Positions 52,349-59,739 of a stretch of 59,739 nucleotides of DNA are shown piece by piece; within the stretch, counting starts at the first letter, position 1, and each line of letters begins with the position of its first letter. Both the position numbers and the translations under genes were made by a program. The DNA is from JADGQM01 sp964441945 (lineage in GTDB: Bacteria; Desulfobacterota; Syntrophobacteria; Syntrophobacterales; Syntrophobacteraceae), in contig CAYTWB010000015.1 of assembly GCA_964441945.1 (NCBI GenBank), forward strand, positions 1-59,739, given 5' to 3'. The notes below the pieces were generated by a model. The model was not told where the DNA came from and ran no database searches. It was given only the letters and a program-made list of their open reading frames with translations.

Positions 52349-54493
52349 TCAGACAGAATCAGACCGAATCAAATCGAGCCATTGCTGCTCGGTCAGAATG
52401 TGCAGGCCAAGCTCTCTGGCCTTTTTCTCTTTAGAACCCGCCCCAGGCCCGACAACAACATAATCCGTCTTTTTGGAGACCGAACCGGCTACATTAGCTC
52501 CGAGCGCTTCAGCCTGGGCCTTCGCTTCGCTTCGGCTCATCTTCTCCAGTTTGCCGGTGAAGACAACGGTCTTGCCCGTCACCGTGGAAATGCCCGGCGG
52601 ACGATCAAAGTCAGTCACCGTCACAAGAGGGACCCGGCCGCTCTCAGCCAGGGTGAACTCATCCAGTATCTGCCGGTTGTGCGGCTCGGCGATGAAGCCT
52701 AAGATGTCGTTCAGCATGCTTTCACCTATGCCGCTGATGGACAGGAGTTCGATATAGGCATCCGATTCCTTGTCAAGGGCCGCTTCCAGGCATTTCCGCC
52801 AAGAGTCCAGCGTTGAGTAATGCCGTGCCAGGAGACGTGCCGTAACCTGACCAACCTGATGGATGCCCAAGGCGAAGATGAAGCGATCCAGAGAAATCGT
52901 CCGGGCATGTTGAATGGCATCAAAGAGCTTTCGTGAGGAAAGCTCTCCCCAGCCTTCCCATTCACGCAGCGGGGGCAGCTCCTTTCCATCACGAGCCTCC
53001 AGTGTAAAGATATCAACCGGTGTTTTGATCAGTCCCTTGCTGTAAAACAATTCTATGTTCTTCTCTCCCAGGCCTTCAATATCAAATGCGTCCCGGGATA
53101 CGAAATGCTTCAGGCGTTCGACCACCTGGGCCGAGCACATCAGGCCGCCCGTACAAAACGTATCGGCATCCCCTTCATCACGCATCAACCGACTTCCACA
53201 AATCGGGCACTTCTCGGGGAGGCGGTAGGGCTCGCTGGAATCCGGGCGAAGCTCTTTCACCACCGATACGACCTGAGGGATAACATCGCCTGCCCGCTGG
53301 ATAACCACGGTATCGCCAACCCGGATGTCCTTGCGCGCAATTTCGTCGGCGTTATGGAGCGTCGCCCGCTGAACGAGCACTCCGCCGACGTTGATCGGCT
53401 TCATGATGGCAACAGGAGTGATTCTGCCTGTCCTGCCCACCTGACATTGGATGAGCTCGATGGTGCTTAGGGCCTGCTCCGGCGGGAACTTCCACGCAAT
53501 CGCCCAGCGGGGCGAGCGGCTTGCAAAACCCAGCCGAGATTGCCAGTCAAGCCGGCTGACCTTGATCACCGTCCCATCGATGGAAAACCCGAGCTGCGAT
53601 CGCTGCAATTGAACGGCATCGTAATAAGAAAACACTTCCCCCAAGTCCGCATCAACAGACCTCACCAGGCGGGAAGGCTCATTCAGCCGATACCCCCAGC
53701 TTTTCAACTTCTCGCGCGCTTCCCACTGGGTCTGAGCGAAGGGTTGCGACGCTTCACCCCACGAGTAGGCAAAAAAGCGCAGAGGGCGGGTCGCCGTTAC
53801 AGCAGCATCGAGCTGCCGCAAACTCCCTGCTGCCGCATTGCGCGGGTTGGCAAACAACTTCCCATCCGTTTGAGCCTGCTGCTCATTGAGCTTCAGGAAG
53901 TCCTCATCGTTCATGTAGACTTCGCCGCGCACCTCCAGGACGTCCGGCCAGCCGTCCCCGCTGAGTCGCTGAGGGATGTCTTGAATGGTTTTCACATTTG
54001 AGGTGACGTCCTCTCCATCGAGACCGTTTCCGCGAGTCGCGGCAGAGGCCAGAATGCCTTGCTCGTATCGCACACCCAGAGACACCCCGTCGATCTTCGG
54101 CTCGCAAACCATTTCCACCGGCACAGACGGGTCTCTGAGCTCCAGAAGGAAGTTGCGGATACCGTCCAGCCAGTCCACAACATCCTGTCGGGAAAACGCA
54201 TTATCCAACGAGAGCATGGGGACCGTATGCCGCACCTTCTTGAAGCCCGCGGCGGCTGCAGCGCCGACTCTTCGCGAAGGGCTTTCCGGCAGGATGAGCT
54301 CCGGAAACCGTGCTTCAATAGCGCTGTTTCGCCGCCTGAGCGTATCATAATCGGCATCCGAAAGCTCAGGCTGATCCTTTTCATAATACAGCCGGTCATG
54401 GTAGGCCAACAGCTCCGCCAGTTCGCCCAGCTCTAAAACAGCTTCCTGAACGGTCAGCAGTTCCACGGCCTTATCCCGGAAGCTGGTGTCCAT
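52349..54493 (-). CDS. ligA: NAD-dependent DNA ligase LigA
   Basis: A 714-residue ligase that seals nicks in replication and repair using NAD. In order: the Ia domain (YHDRLYYEKDQPELSDADYD), the nucleotidyltransferase site with catalytic Lys in CEPKIDGVSLGVRYE and RGNGLDGEDVT, the OB-fold (GRTGRITPVAIM), a four-cysteine zinc finger (CPICGSRL ... CTGGLMCSAQ), helix-hairpin-helix repeats, and a BRCT domain (VVFTGKLEKMSRSEAKAQAEALGA). ATG 54493 has GGAGAGGGG upstream; ATG 54511 is an alternative, and the frame to 54637 overlaps the next gene. It is slightly longer than usual (about 670). Confidence 0.95.
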   Translation of the reverse strand: MDTSFRDKAVELLTVQEAVLELGELAELLAYHDRLYYEKDQPELSDADYDTLRRRNSAIEARFPELILPESPSRRVGAAAAAGFKKVRHTVPMLSLDNAFSRQDVVDWLDGIRNFLLELRDPSVPVEMVCEPKIDGVSLGVRYEQGILASAATRGNGLDGEDVTSNVKTIQDIPQRLSGDGWPDVLEVRGEVYMNDEDFLKLNEQQAQTDGKLFANPRNAAAGSLRQLDAAVTATRPLRFFAYSWGEASQPFAQTQWEAREKLKSWGYRLNEPSRLVRSVDADLGEVFSYYDAVQLQRSQLGFSIDGTVIKVSRLDWQSRLGFASRSPRWAIAWKFPPEQALSTIELIQCQVGRTGRITPVAIMKPINVGGVLVQRATLHNADEIARKDIRVGDTVVIQRAGDVIPQVVSVVKELRPDSSEPYRLPEKCPICGSRLMRDEGDADTFCTGGLMCSAQVVERLKHFVSRDAFDIEGLGEKNIELFYSKGLIKTPVDIFTLEARDGKELPPLREWEGWGELSSRKLFDAIQHARTISLDRFIFALGIHQVGQVTARLLARHYSTLDSWRKCLEAALDKESDAYIELLSISGIGESMLNDILGFIAEPHNRQILDEFTLAESGRVPLVTVTDFDRPPGISTVTGKTVVFTGKLEKMSRSEAKAQAEALGANVAGSVSKKTDYVVVGPGAGSKEKKARELGLHILTEQQWLDLIRSDSV

Positions 54494-54525
54494 TCCCCTC
54501 TCCTTTTCCATCGCTCTTCCCGGGA

Positions 54526-55284
54526 TCATCCTTTGGACATCTTCCCCTGCATCGTTGAAGAGACAACCCTCAATAAGGATTGCATCAGGTTTTCTCTCGT
54601 TCGCATAAACCTGCGATCCCTGAAGCCATGGACCCACTTGAGCGCCGACAAATCATCCGACACCACCAGAGCGGCTGCCAGGTGAATGTTGCGGAAGGCC
54701 GCAACCGTGAAGAGGGCAGAGGTCTCCATCTCCACAGCCAGCGCCCCTTTTTGTTGATAGTTCATAACCTTTTTCTTAGTCTCTCGAAAAGGAGCATCCG
54801 TGCTCCATACCATCCCTTCGTGAACGGGATGCTCTTCCGCAGCCAGCACTTCCTTCAGCGTATTGAACAGTTCCGGGGACGGGCCGGGCCGGGTAGCCTC
54901 GACCGGGTAATGCGGGGACGTTCCCTCGTCCGAAAAAGCGCCCGTCGGCAACACCAGATCACCGATTTTCACATGAGTCTGCAGCGACCCGCACCATCCT
55001 GCGGCAAGGACTCGGGTCACTCCCAGAGCGATGAGCTTCTCCAGCACCAAAACGGTCTGTGGGGCCCCAAGCATGGGACCAACCACAGCTAGGGGAACAT
55101 CCTGAGGGGACCCGGTATACACATCCGAGAGATAGAACCTTTGAGACCGTTTCTGAAGCGAAGGGGAGTGGTGAAGGAAGAGTTCGACATCCTGGGGCGT
55201 AAACACAAGGACGGCCAGCTGAGGCAATAGCTCCTCATGCTTGCCCTTGCGCGGCTCAATTATGGCATGTTCATCGATCGGCAT
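54526..55284 (-). CDS. Nucleoside phosphorylase (PNP/UDP family)
   Basis: A 252-residue member of the purine/uridine phosphorylase family with AAGWCGSLQ, the conserved GALAVEMETSALFTVAAF and VVSDDLS. It should cleave a nucleoside at the glycosidic bond; the base preference is not readable. The family also contains MTA/futalosine hydrolases, so it is a possible but unproven candidate for the missing MqnB step. It precedes ligA by 32 bases on the same strand. Confidence 0.8.
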   Translation of the reverse strand: MPIDEHAIIEPRKGKHEELLPQLAVLVFTPQDVELFLHHSPSLQKRSQRFYLSDVYTGSPQDVPLAVVGPMLGAPQTVLVLEKLIALGVTRVLAAGWCGSLQTHVKIGDLVLPTGAFSDEGTSPHYPVEATRPGPSPELFNTLKEVLAAEEHPVHEGMVWSTDAPFRETKKKVMNYQQKGALAVEMETSALFTVAAFRNIHLAAALVVSDDLSALKWVHGFRDRRFMRTRENLMQSLLRVVSSTMQGKMSKG

Positions 55285-55610
55285 GAGCCTGTCATGAAAG
55301 TACCGGCAGGTTAGACAAAAAAGGTCTTCTCCATCCTCGGGAAGATCCCTTACGACTCAGTTCCTCAGACTGCCGTGCGAGACTATAACACGACAGAAAC
55401 TCTGGCAAGCAATAAATGCGGTGAAATCAGGGCGATAAGGAGGATGCAGGCAGATCGTTTGCCTCCGGTTCAGAAACGAGGTATCGTTTGGCGATTTGTC
55501 TGTTTTTCGTTCTATGTTCTTGATCCGGCCGTATGAAAACCATGCCCCATGAACCGGCAACGACATGAAAAAAGGAGAGGGACCCCGGTGCTTTTGGATC
55601 CGCTGAACCC
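55285..55610. other. Divergent intergenic region
   Basis: 326 bases between the nucleoside phosphorylase and priA genes. It must contain promoters for both directions, but no consensus pair stands out and I see no repeat, RNA or small gene. Confidence 0.5.
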
Positions 55611-58055
55611 ATGACAGAGCTCTACGCGGAAGTGGCAATACTCAGTGCTCTCGACAAGACCCTCCATTACCGGGTGCCACCCGGTCTGAGTGAGCAAGTG
55701 CAAATGGGGGCAAGAGTCCTGGCCCCTCTAGGCAAACGAAATGCACTGGGCTTGATTGTCGGGCTTGAGGACTCCCCTCCGGACCTTTCGGGAAGAATCA
55801 TCTTTCGCCCGTTGCTCACCGTTCTTGACCGGACACCAGTCGTTCCGGTCGACCTGCTCTCACTTTGCACCTGGATCTCACAATACTACTTCTATCCCCT
55901 GGGAGAGGTCCTGCAGTTGGCTCTACCGGCCGAAGCCCGCAATATGCCTGAGATGACCATCCGCCTTGCAGCGAATGCCCCCGGGGCATCACCGGATCCA
56001 GGCTGTTCTGAAATCCTTGATCTGTTGTCAAGAAAAGACGAGGTTTCTCTCAAAGAGGTCAAGCGGAGTCTGGAATACGACAAGAACCTTCCGGAAATAC
56101 TGCGAAGACTCGAACAGGACGGGATAATTGAATGCTCTTATCGCTTCCACACCACCCCGTCCAGATCGAGAACCACTACCGATGCGAACCTTCGCCTTGT
56201 TGCCCATCCCGATGCGAAGCCTCTGAAAAACAAGAACCTGAATGATCTGATAGAGCTCATGGACGAATCGGGAGGCCTGACCTCGATGCGTCTCATCCGG
56301 GAGCAGATAAAGAATGCCTCATACTGGATAGAAAAACTGGTCGAGATGGGTTGCATCGAGATCGAAGCTTTGGAAGAAACCGCAGCCATCCGGTCTGGAC
56401 AGGCGCCAGCCATGGCAGCTCCAGTCCTTTCTTCCGATCAGCAGAGCGTACTGGATGCCATTCAGGGGCAGTTTCAGGGGCCTTCTTTCAAGAGCTTCCT
56501 GCTCTTCGGTGTGACCGGCAGCGGCAAAAGCGAAATCTATCTTCGTCTCGCTGAAACCGCCCTGCGTCATCAGAAGGGCACGCTCGTACTGGTGCCGGAG
56601 ATCGCCCTCACTTACCAGCTGGAGTCTCTTTTCCGGCAGCGGTTCGGTACGCAGCTTGCCATGTGGCACAGCGGCATCACCAGCCGGGAACGGGAAAAGC
56701 AATGGCGCCATATTTCGGAAGGCTCAAGAAAAGTGGTCCTGGGGGCCCGGTCCGCCGTCTTTATGCCGGTGGCCGATCTCGGTTTGATCATCATCGACGA
56801 AGAACACGACTCATCCTACAAACAAGACGACCACCTGCGGTATCAGGCTCGAGATGTGGCTCTGATGCGGGCACAGATCCTGGGAATCCCCATCGTCCTG
56901 GGCTCTGCCACCCCTTCACTCCAGTCCATGTATCATTGCTGGAACAACCGGTACAAGCTGCTTTCGCTTCCGCGACGCATCCATGACCGGCCGCTTCCTG
57001 ATTTGGAAGTCATTGACATGAGGAAGGAGAACAGGAGGAACAGAATCCTCTCCAAATCCCTCAAGGAAGCGCTTTCGGAAACCCTTAAGGCCGGGCAACA
57101 GGCGCTTTTGTTCCTCAACCGGAGAGGTTTTGCCACCTTTGTACTTTGCAGCGTATGCGGGCAGGTACTGCAATGCGAGAACTGCAGCGTAAGCCTCACC
57201 TATCACGAAAAAAAGAAAGCCCTGTGCTGCCATTATTGCGGATCAGAAAGGAAGCTGCCCGAATACTGTCCGGCGTGCAGCCATAAAGCGCTTATCCTGC
57301 AAGGGTTTGGAACAGAGCGCATTGAAGAAGAAGTAAAGAAACACTTCCCGGAAGCTCAGACTGTGCGAATAGATCGCGACACCGTATCGGGACCGGGATA
57401 TATCGCTGACTGCCTTGAAACCGTGAGAAACCACCAGGCTAATGTCCTCATCGGAACACAGATGCTCACCAAAGGCCACCATTTCCCCAATATTACGCTG
57501 GTTGGGGTCATCAATGCAGACACCGCTTTGCAGATCGCCGACTACCGGGCGGGGGAAACCACCGTTCAGCTCCTCATGCAGGTGGCTGGACGGGCCGGGC
57601 GAGGCGATAAACCGGGCAAAGTGATTCTCCAGACCTACAACCCTTCCCACTACACCATCGAGTCTGTGTTGAATATGGACTACCACGGTTTTTGCGCGAA
57701 GGAGCTCGAATCGAGAGAGCAGCTTCAATACCCGCCCTTCGCCAGGCTCTTGCGCTTCCTGGTGACTTCCACCCGTGAAGACCTGACTCGTCAGGCAGCC
57801 GGCGAGCTTGCCAACCTCTGCCGTGAAACCGCCTCCGACCTTCGATCACAAGCCAGGCATCTCGCCATCCTCGGCCCCTCCCCGGCCCCCCTGGTCAAGC
57901 TCAAGAATCGATTTCGCTGGCACATTTATGCCAAGGCATGGACGAATCAGGACCTGCAACACTTCACCGAACTGGTGCTGGAGCGACGCAGCACCAATCC
58001 TCTGCTTCGGAACGTGGAGGTGGCTATCGACCGAGACCCGACTGTGGCCGGTTAG
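55611..58055 (+). CDS. priA: Primosomal protein N' (PriA helicase)
   Basis: An 814-residue 3'-5' helicase that restarts stalled replication forks. It has the N-terminal 3'-DNA-binding domain (VAILSALDKTLHYRVP), a winged-helix region, the Walker A GVTGSGKSEIYLRL, the DEEH box in IIDEEHDSSYKQ, the strand RLNRRG-type motif FLNRRGFATFVLC, and two zinc-binding clusters (CSVCGQVLQCENC, CCHYCG ... CPAC). Helicase motifs V-VI are in GTQMLTKGHHFPNITLVGV and QVAGRAGRG. Length is normal for the long form. It stands alone with its own promoter region. Confidence 0.95.
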   Translation: MTELYAEVAILSALDKTLHYRVPPGLSEQVQMGARVLAPLGKRNALGLIVGLEDSPPDLSGRIIFRPLLTVLDRTPVVPVDLLSLCTWISQYYFYPLGEVLQLALPAEARNMPEMTIRLAANAPGASPDPGCSEILDLLSRKDEVSLKEVKRSLEYDKNLPEILRRLEQDGIIECSYRFHTTPSRSRTTTDANLRLVAHPDAKPLKNKNLNDLIELMDESGGLTSMRLIREQIKNASYWIEKLVEMGCIEIEALEETAAIRSGQAPAMAAPVLSSDQQSVLDAIQGQFQGPSFKSFLLFGVTGSGKSEIYLRLAETALRHQKGTLVLVPEIALTYQLESLFRQRFGTQLAMWHSGITSREREKQWRHISEGSRKVVLGARSAVFMPVADLGLIIIDEEHDSSYKQDDHLRYQARDVALMRAQILGIPIVLGSATPSLQSMYHCWNNRYKLLSLPRRIHDRPLPDLEVIDMRKENRRNRILSKSLKEALSETLKAGQQALLFLNRRGFATFVLCSVCGQVLQCENCSVSLTYHEKKKALCCHYCGSERKLPEYCPACSHKALILQGFGTERIEEEVKKHFPEAQTVRIDRDTVSGPGYIADCLETVRNHQANVLIGTQMLTKGHHFPNITLVGVINADTALQIADYRAGETTVQLLMQVAGRAGRGDKPGKVILQTYNPSHYTIESVLNMDYHGFCAKELESREQLQYPPFARLLRFLVTSTREDLTRQAAGELANLCRETASDLRSQARHLAILGPSPAPLVKLKNRFRWHIYAKAWTNQDLQHFTELVLERRSTNPLLRNVEVAIDRDPTVAG

Positions 58056-58161
58056 GCCCTTGAATAGGACCTATTGATTGTATTTGCCGGCCCGGCGAGG
58101 TCCGTGATCTGCTTGCGCATGTCAGTGAGGCGGCAGAAGGACCGAAAAACCCATACCCACT

Positions 58162-58404
58162 TCATGAGGCAATCCACAACGCCAGAAGAGGTACCAGGTT
58201 CAGGAGCAGAACACCGATTTTGAAGAATGCCATACCCGCGTAATGAATCACATCAAACTGCTCGCGAGAGATCTTGAACCACCGGCCGTGCAAGGCGTAA
58301 ATCCAGTCATGTGCCAACACGAATGCAGCAAACCAGACCAGGAGAATGCCGTAATTCACCGCCAAACATACCAGCAAGAAACCTCTTAACTCGATAGCAC
58401 TCAT
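58162..58404 (-). CDS. DUF6868 family small membrane protein
   Basis: An 80-residue protein with two membrane helices and the DUF6868 pattern: LVCLAVNYGILLVWFAAF, AHDWIYALHGRWFKIS, and FDVIHYAGMAFFKIGVLLLNLVP. The function is unknown. ATG 58404 has GAGG seven bases upstream; the longer frame to 58509 lacks similarity. The next gene upstream on the strand is also a small membrane protein. Confidence 0.75.
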   Translation of the reverse strand: MSAIELRGFLLVCLAVNYGILLVWFAAFVLAHDWIYALHGRWFKISREQFDVIHYAGMAFFKIGVLLLNLVPLLALWIAS

Positions 58405-58643
58405 GCTGATTCCTCGAAAAGCATCTGACGAGTCTCTTGAAAAATCCTGCTCTGATTCACTCCCAATGCAAAGACCTGATTCTCTTTGGAGTCTGATCCA
58501 TCCAGACATCCCTCCACTGCGCAGGCCAGGACCAGGCGATGGGTGTGATCGGGGGACACGGCTTCGACTGGTTCATGAGGCCCTGTCGGGAACTGACACA
58601 TCCCATTTCTTTGCCCCTGTCCCGGCTTCAACATGCCCGGAGA

Positions 58644-58907
58644 TCATCTCAAGCGGCCTCTTAGGAAAAACAGCGCAGCAGCTGAGACGGACAAAATGCC
58701 CAGCACGAGATCAATGGCTCTCACCCAGCCAAAAATCTCGGAGTGCACACTGGCCTGATAGAAGAGATATGCCGTAACTCCCATGACAAGCCCTTCTCTC
58801 AAGTTGCTGCGCTCCAACTTGCTTCCTTTGCGCTCGAGTTTAAGCTTCAGAACATAGTTGAGGAGAATCCCTGTGAAAAATAGACCGTAAAACAATCCTT
58901 CGTTCAT
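58644..58907 (-). CDS. Small hypothetical membrane protein
   Basis: An 87-residue protein with three or four hydrophobic segments (about 3-18, 38-50, 60-82) and a basic loop (KLKLERKGSKLERSN). I do not recognise the family. ATG 58907 has a modest AGG upstream. It may form an operon with the DUF6868 gene 239 bases downstream. Confidence 0.6.
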   Translation of the reverse strand: MNEGLFYGLFFTGILLNYVLKLKLERKGSKLERSNLREGLVMGVTAYLFYQASVHSEIFGWVRAIDLVLGILSVSAAALFFLRGRLR

Positions 58908-59739
58908 TTCTGGACCTATATTTTGATCCGTTCAAGCTGGGCCATAAACCATCTGCGGATTCGATCCTGAGTACGTTCACTAAAGTCCTTCACAGGTTTG
59001 CGGGCGTCAGTTTACCAGCTTCTTCCTTGTGGATCAAAAAGGAATCCTCAGGTCCTATATCCTGCTCACGATTCCAATCGCCATAATGCTGACCTACAAG
59101 GAAGCATCTTGAGCAGACTTTGAAAAACATAAGCCCCCCTCAAAGGACAGCCCCCCGCTAGCAAGCCGAATAAGAAGTCCGAAACGCTCCACAGGTAACC
59201 GGATGGGACACAAAGAGCGCAGGAGGCGGTTGCTGCCTGTTCAAGGGAAGAACGGCGTTTTCGACTCTTCAAGCATGGTCAGCAAACCGGATTGACAGGA
59301 TTGATGACCCCTGATATCAGGAAAATCTTGAAAATCGATTTCCGATCAGCGTATGCCGACCAGGCCAACGGGAGGCTGCCCGCCTCAAGTCGGGCGGACC
59401 GGGCTGATCATCATCGCCACACCGTCGCTGTCCGGTGAAGTGGACAAGGCCGAATGTGAGAGCCTTATGCCGGCGACACTGAACGGTATACCGGATAGTC
59501 ACACCATGTCATCCATCGGTTTGTGAAGGGAATCGGCGCGTGCGCCAACAACACTTGCTCATTGGTTTCGCTGGAGCTTCCAAGATTTCCAGCCGGGTTG
59601 CCGCCAACCGAGGCGGCAGGAGGCAGCCATGATGACGAAGGAACTGTTTTGGGGGCGCTGGGTAACCGTTCAGGGGGGTAGAAAATATTTTCCCAAGCCT
59701 CCACTTTGGACGGGACATCCTCATCGAAATCTGATATGG
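58908..59739. other. Gene-poor right end of the window
   Basis: About 830 bases with only short, overlapping open frames and no recognisable protein, tRNA or repeat shared with the rest of the window. A TTGACA-N17-TATCAG promoter-like sequence (59292-59320) overlaps a perfect palindrome. A minus-strand tail ending at 58917 (MAQLERIKI at its end) could be the end of a decayed or tiny gene but has no good start. Confidence 0.5.
59292..59321 (+). promoter_or_regulatory. Possible promoter overlapped by palindrome CCTGATATCAGG
   Basis: TTGACA (59292-59297) and TATCAG (59315-59320, four of six) are 17 bases apart. The perfect 12-base palindrome CCTGATATCAGG (59310-59321) covers the -10, like an operator. 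No gene is visible downstream to the window end. GGATTGACAGGATT is also a common repeat-like sequence in this kind of genome, so this may not be a promoter. Confidence 0.3.

Noticed and set aside
58909..58990. Minus-strand peptide of about 25 codons ending at 58917
   Set aside because: It starts only at an unsupported GTG and has no ribosome site; too short to claim.
1..59739. CRISPR arrays, tRNA genes, integrase genes or attachment sites
   Set aside because: No regularly spaced direct repeats, no T-loop motif in a cloverleaf context and no recombinase gene were found.

Overview
The window is about 60 kb of bacterial chromosome of moderate to fairly high GC. It looks like an anaerobic deltaproteobacterium (Desulfobacterota, probably near Syntrophobacterales). 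The reasons are the futalosine (mqn) route to menaquinone, system II cytochrome c maturation (ResB/CcsA), a free-standing AICAR transformylase instead of bifunctional PurH, a YejBE-like permease pair, Mo-cofactor genes and many small housekeeping operons. The lineage is inference; no rRNA or tRNA gene lies inside the window.

Layout. Positions 1-161 hold two tandem consensus sigma70 promoters pointing left plus a boxA-like sequence, so an rRNA (or other stable RNA) operon probably begins just outside the left edge. 472-4665: resB, ccsA, tatB, tatC, rdgB. 4792-6085: NifU-like protein and a TVP38-type membrane protein. 6241-9937: a palindromic repeat, an orphan ZnuA-like protein, a solitary DruA-like (DUF4338) gene and an MFS transporter with a suspicious start. 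9934-19362 (minus strand): a block related to the E. coli yfa genes (YfaP-YfaT fusion, YfaA, and the alpha-2-macroglobulin YfaS), flanked by AT-rich regulatory genes, HD-GYP upstream and STAS downstream. 19777-22974: a five-PAS hybrid histidine kinase.

23392-30170: a TetR gene behind a perfect-consensus promoter whose -10 is overlapped by a palindromic operator, followed by mqnE, mqnC, an amidohydrolase (probable aminodeoxyfutalosine deaminase), mqnA, an ADH-synthase-like aldolase and ubiX. Together these cover much of the path from chorismate supply to the menaquinone ring. 30160-32785: AICAR transformylase and a FadL porin. 33287-35950: a MetE-core methyltransferase, a strong promoter with a long structured leader before an AbrB-like protein, and a CDP-alcohol phosphatidyltransferase. 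36045-38534: moeA, mobA, mobB. 38784-47687: lgt, yejBE-like permeases, then the conserved string xseA-xseB-ispA-dxs-tlyA-rlmH. 47711-58055: nfu-like, hpt, a DUF3426 protein, serS, an HU/IHF protein, acylphosphatase, ligA, nucleoside phosphorylase and priA. The right end has two small membrane proteins and about 830 bases without a convincing gene.

Four copies of one 70-74 bp palindromic core are scattered in intergenic DNA. They sit inside at least three different sets of outer ends, and one copy is flanked by direct repeats like a miniature transposon.
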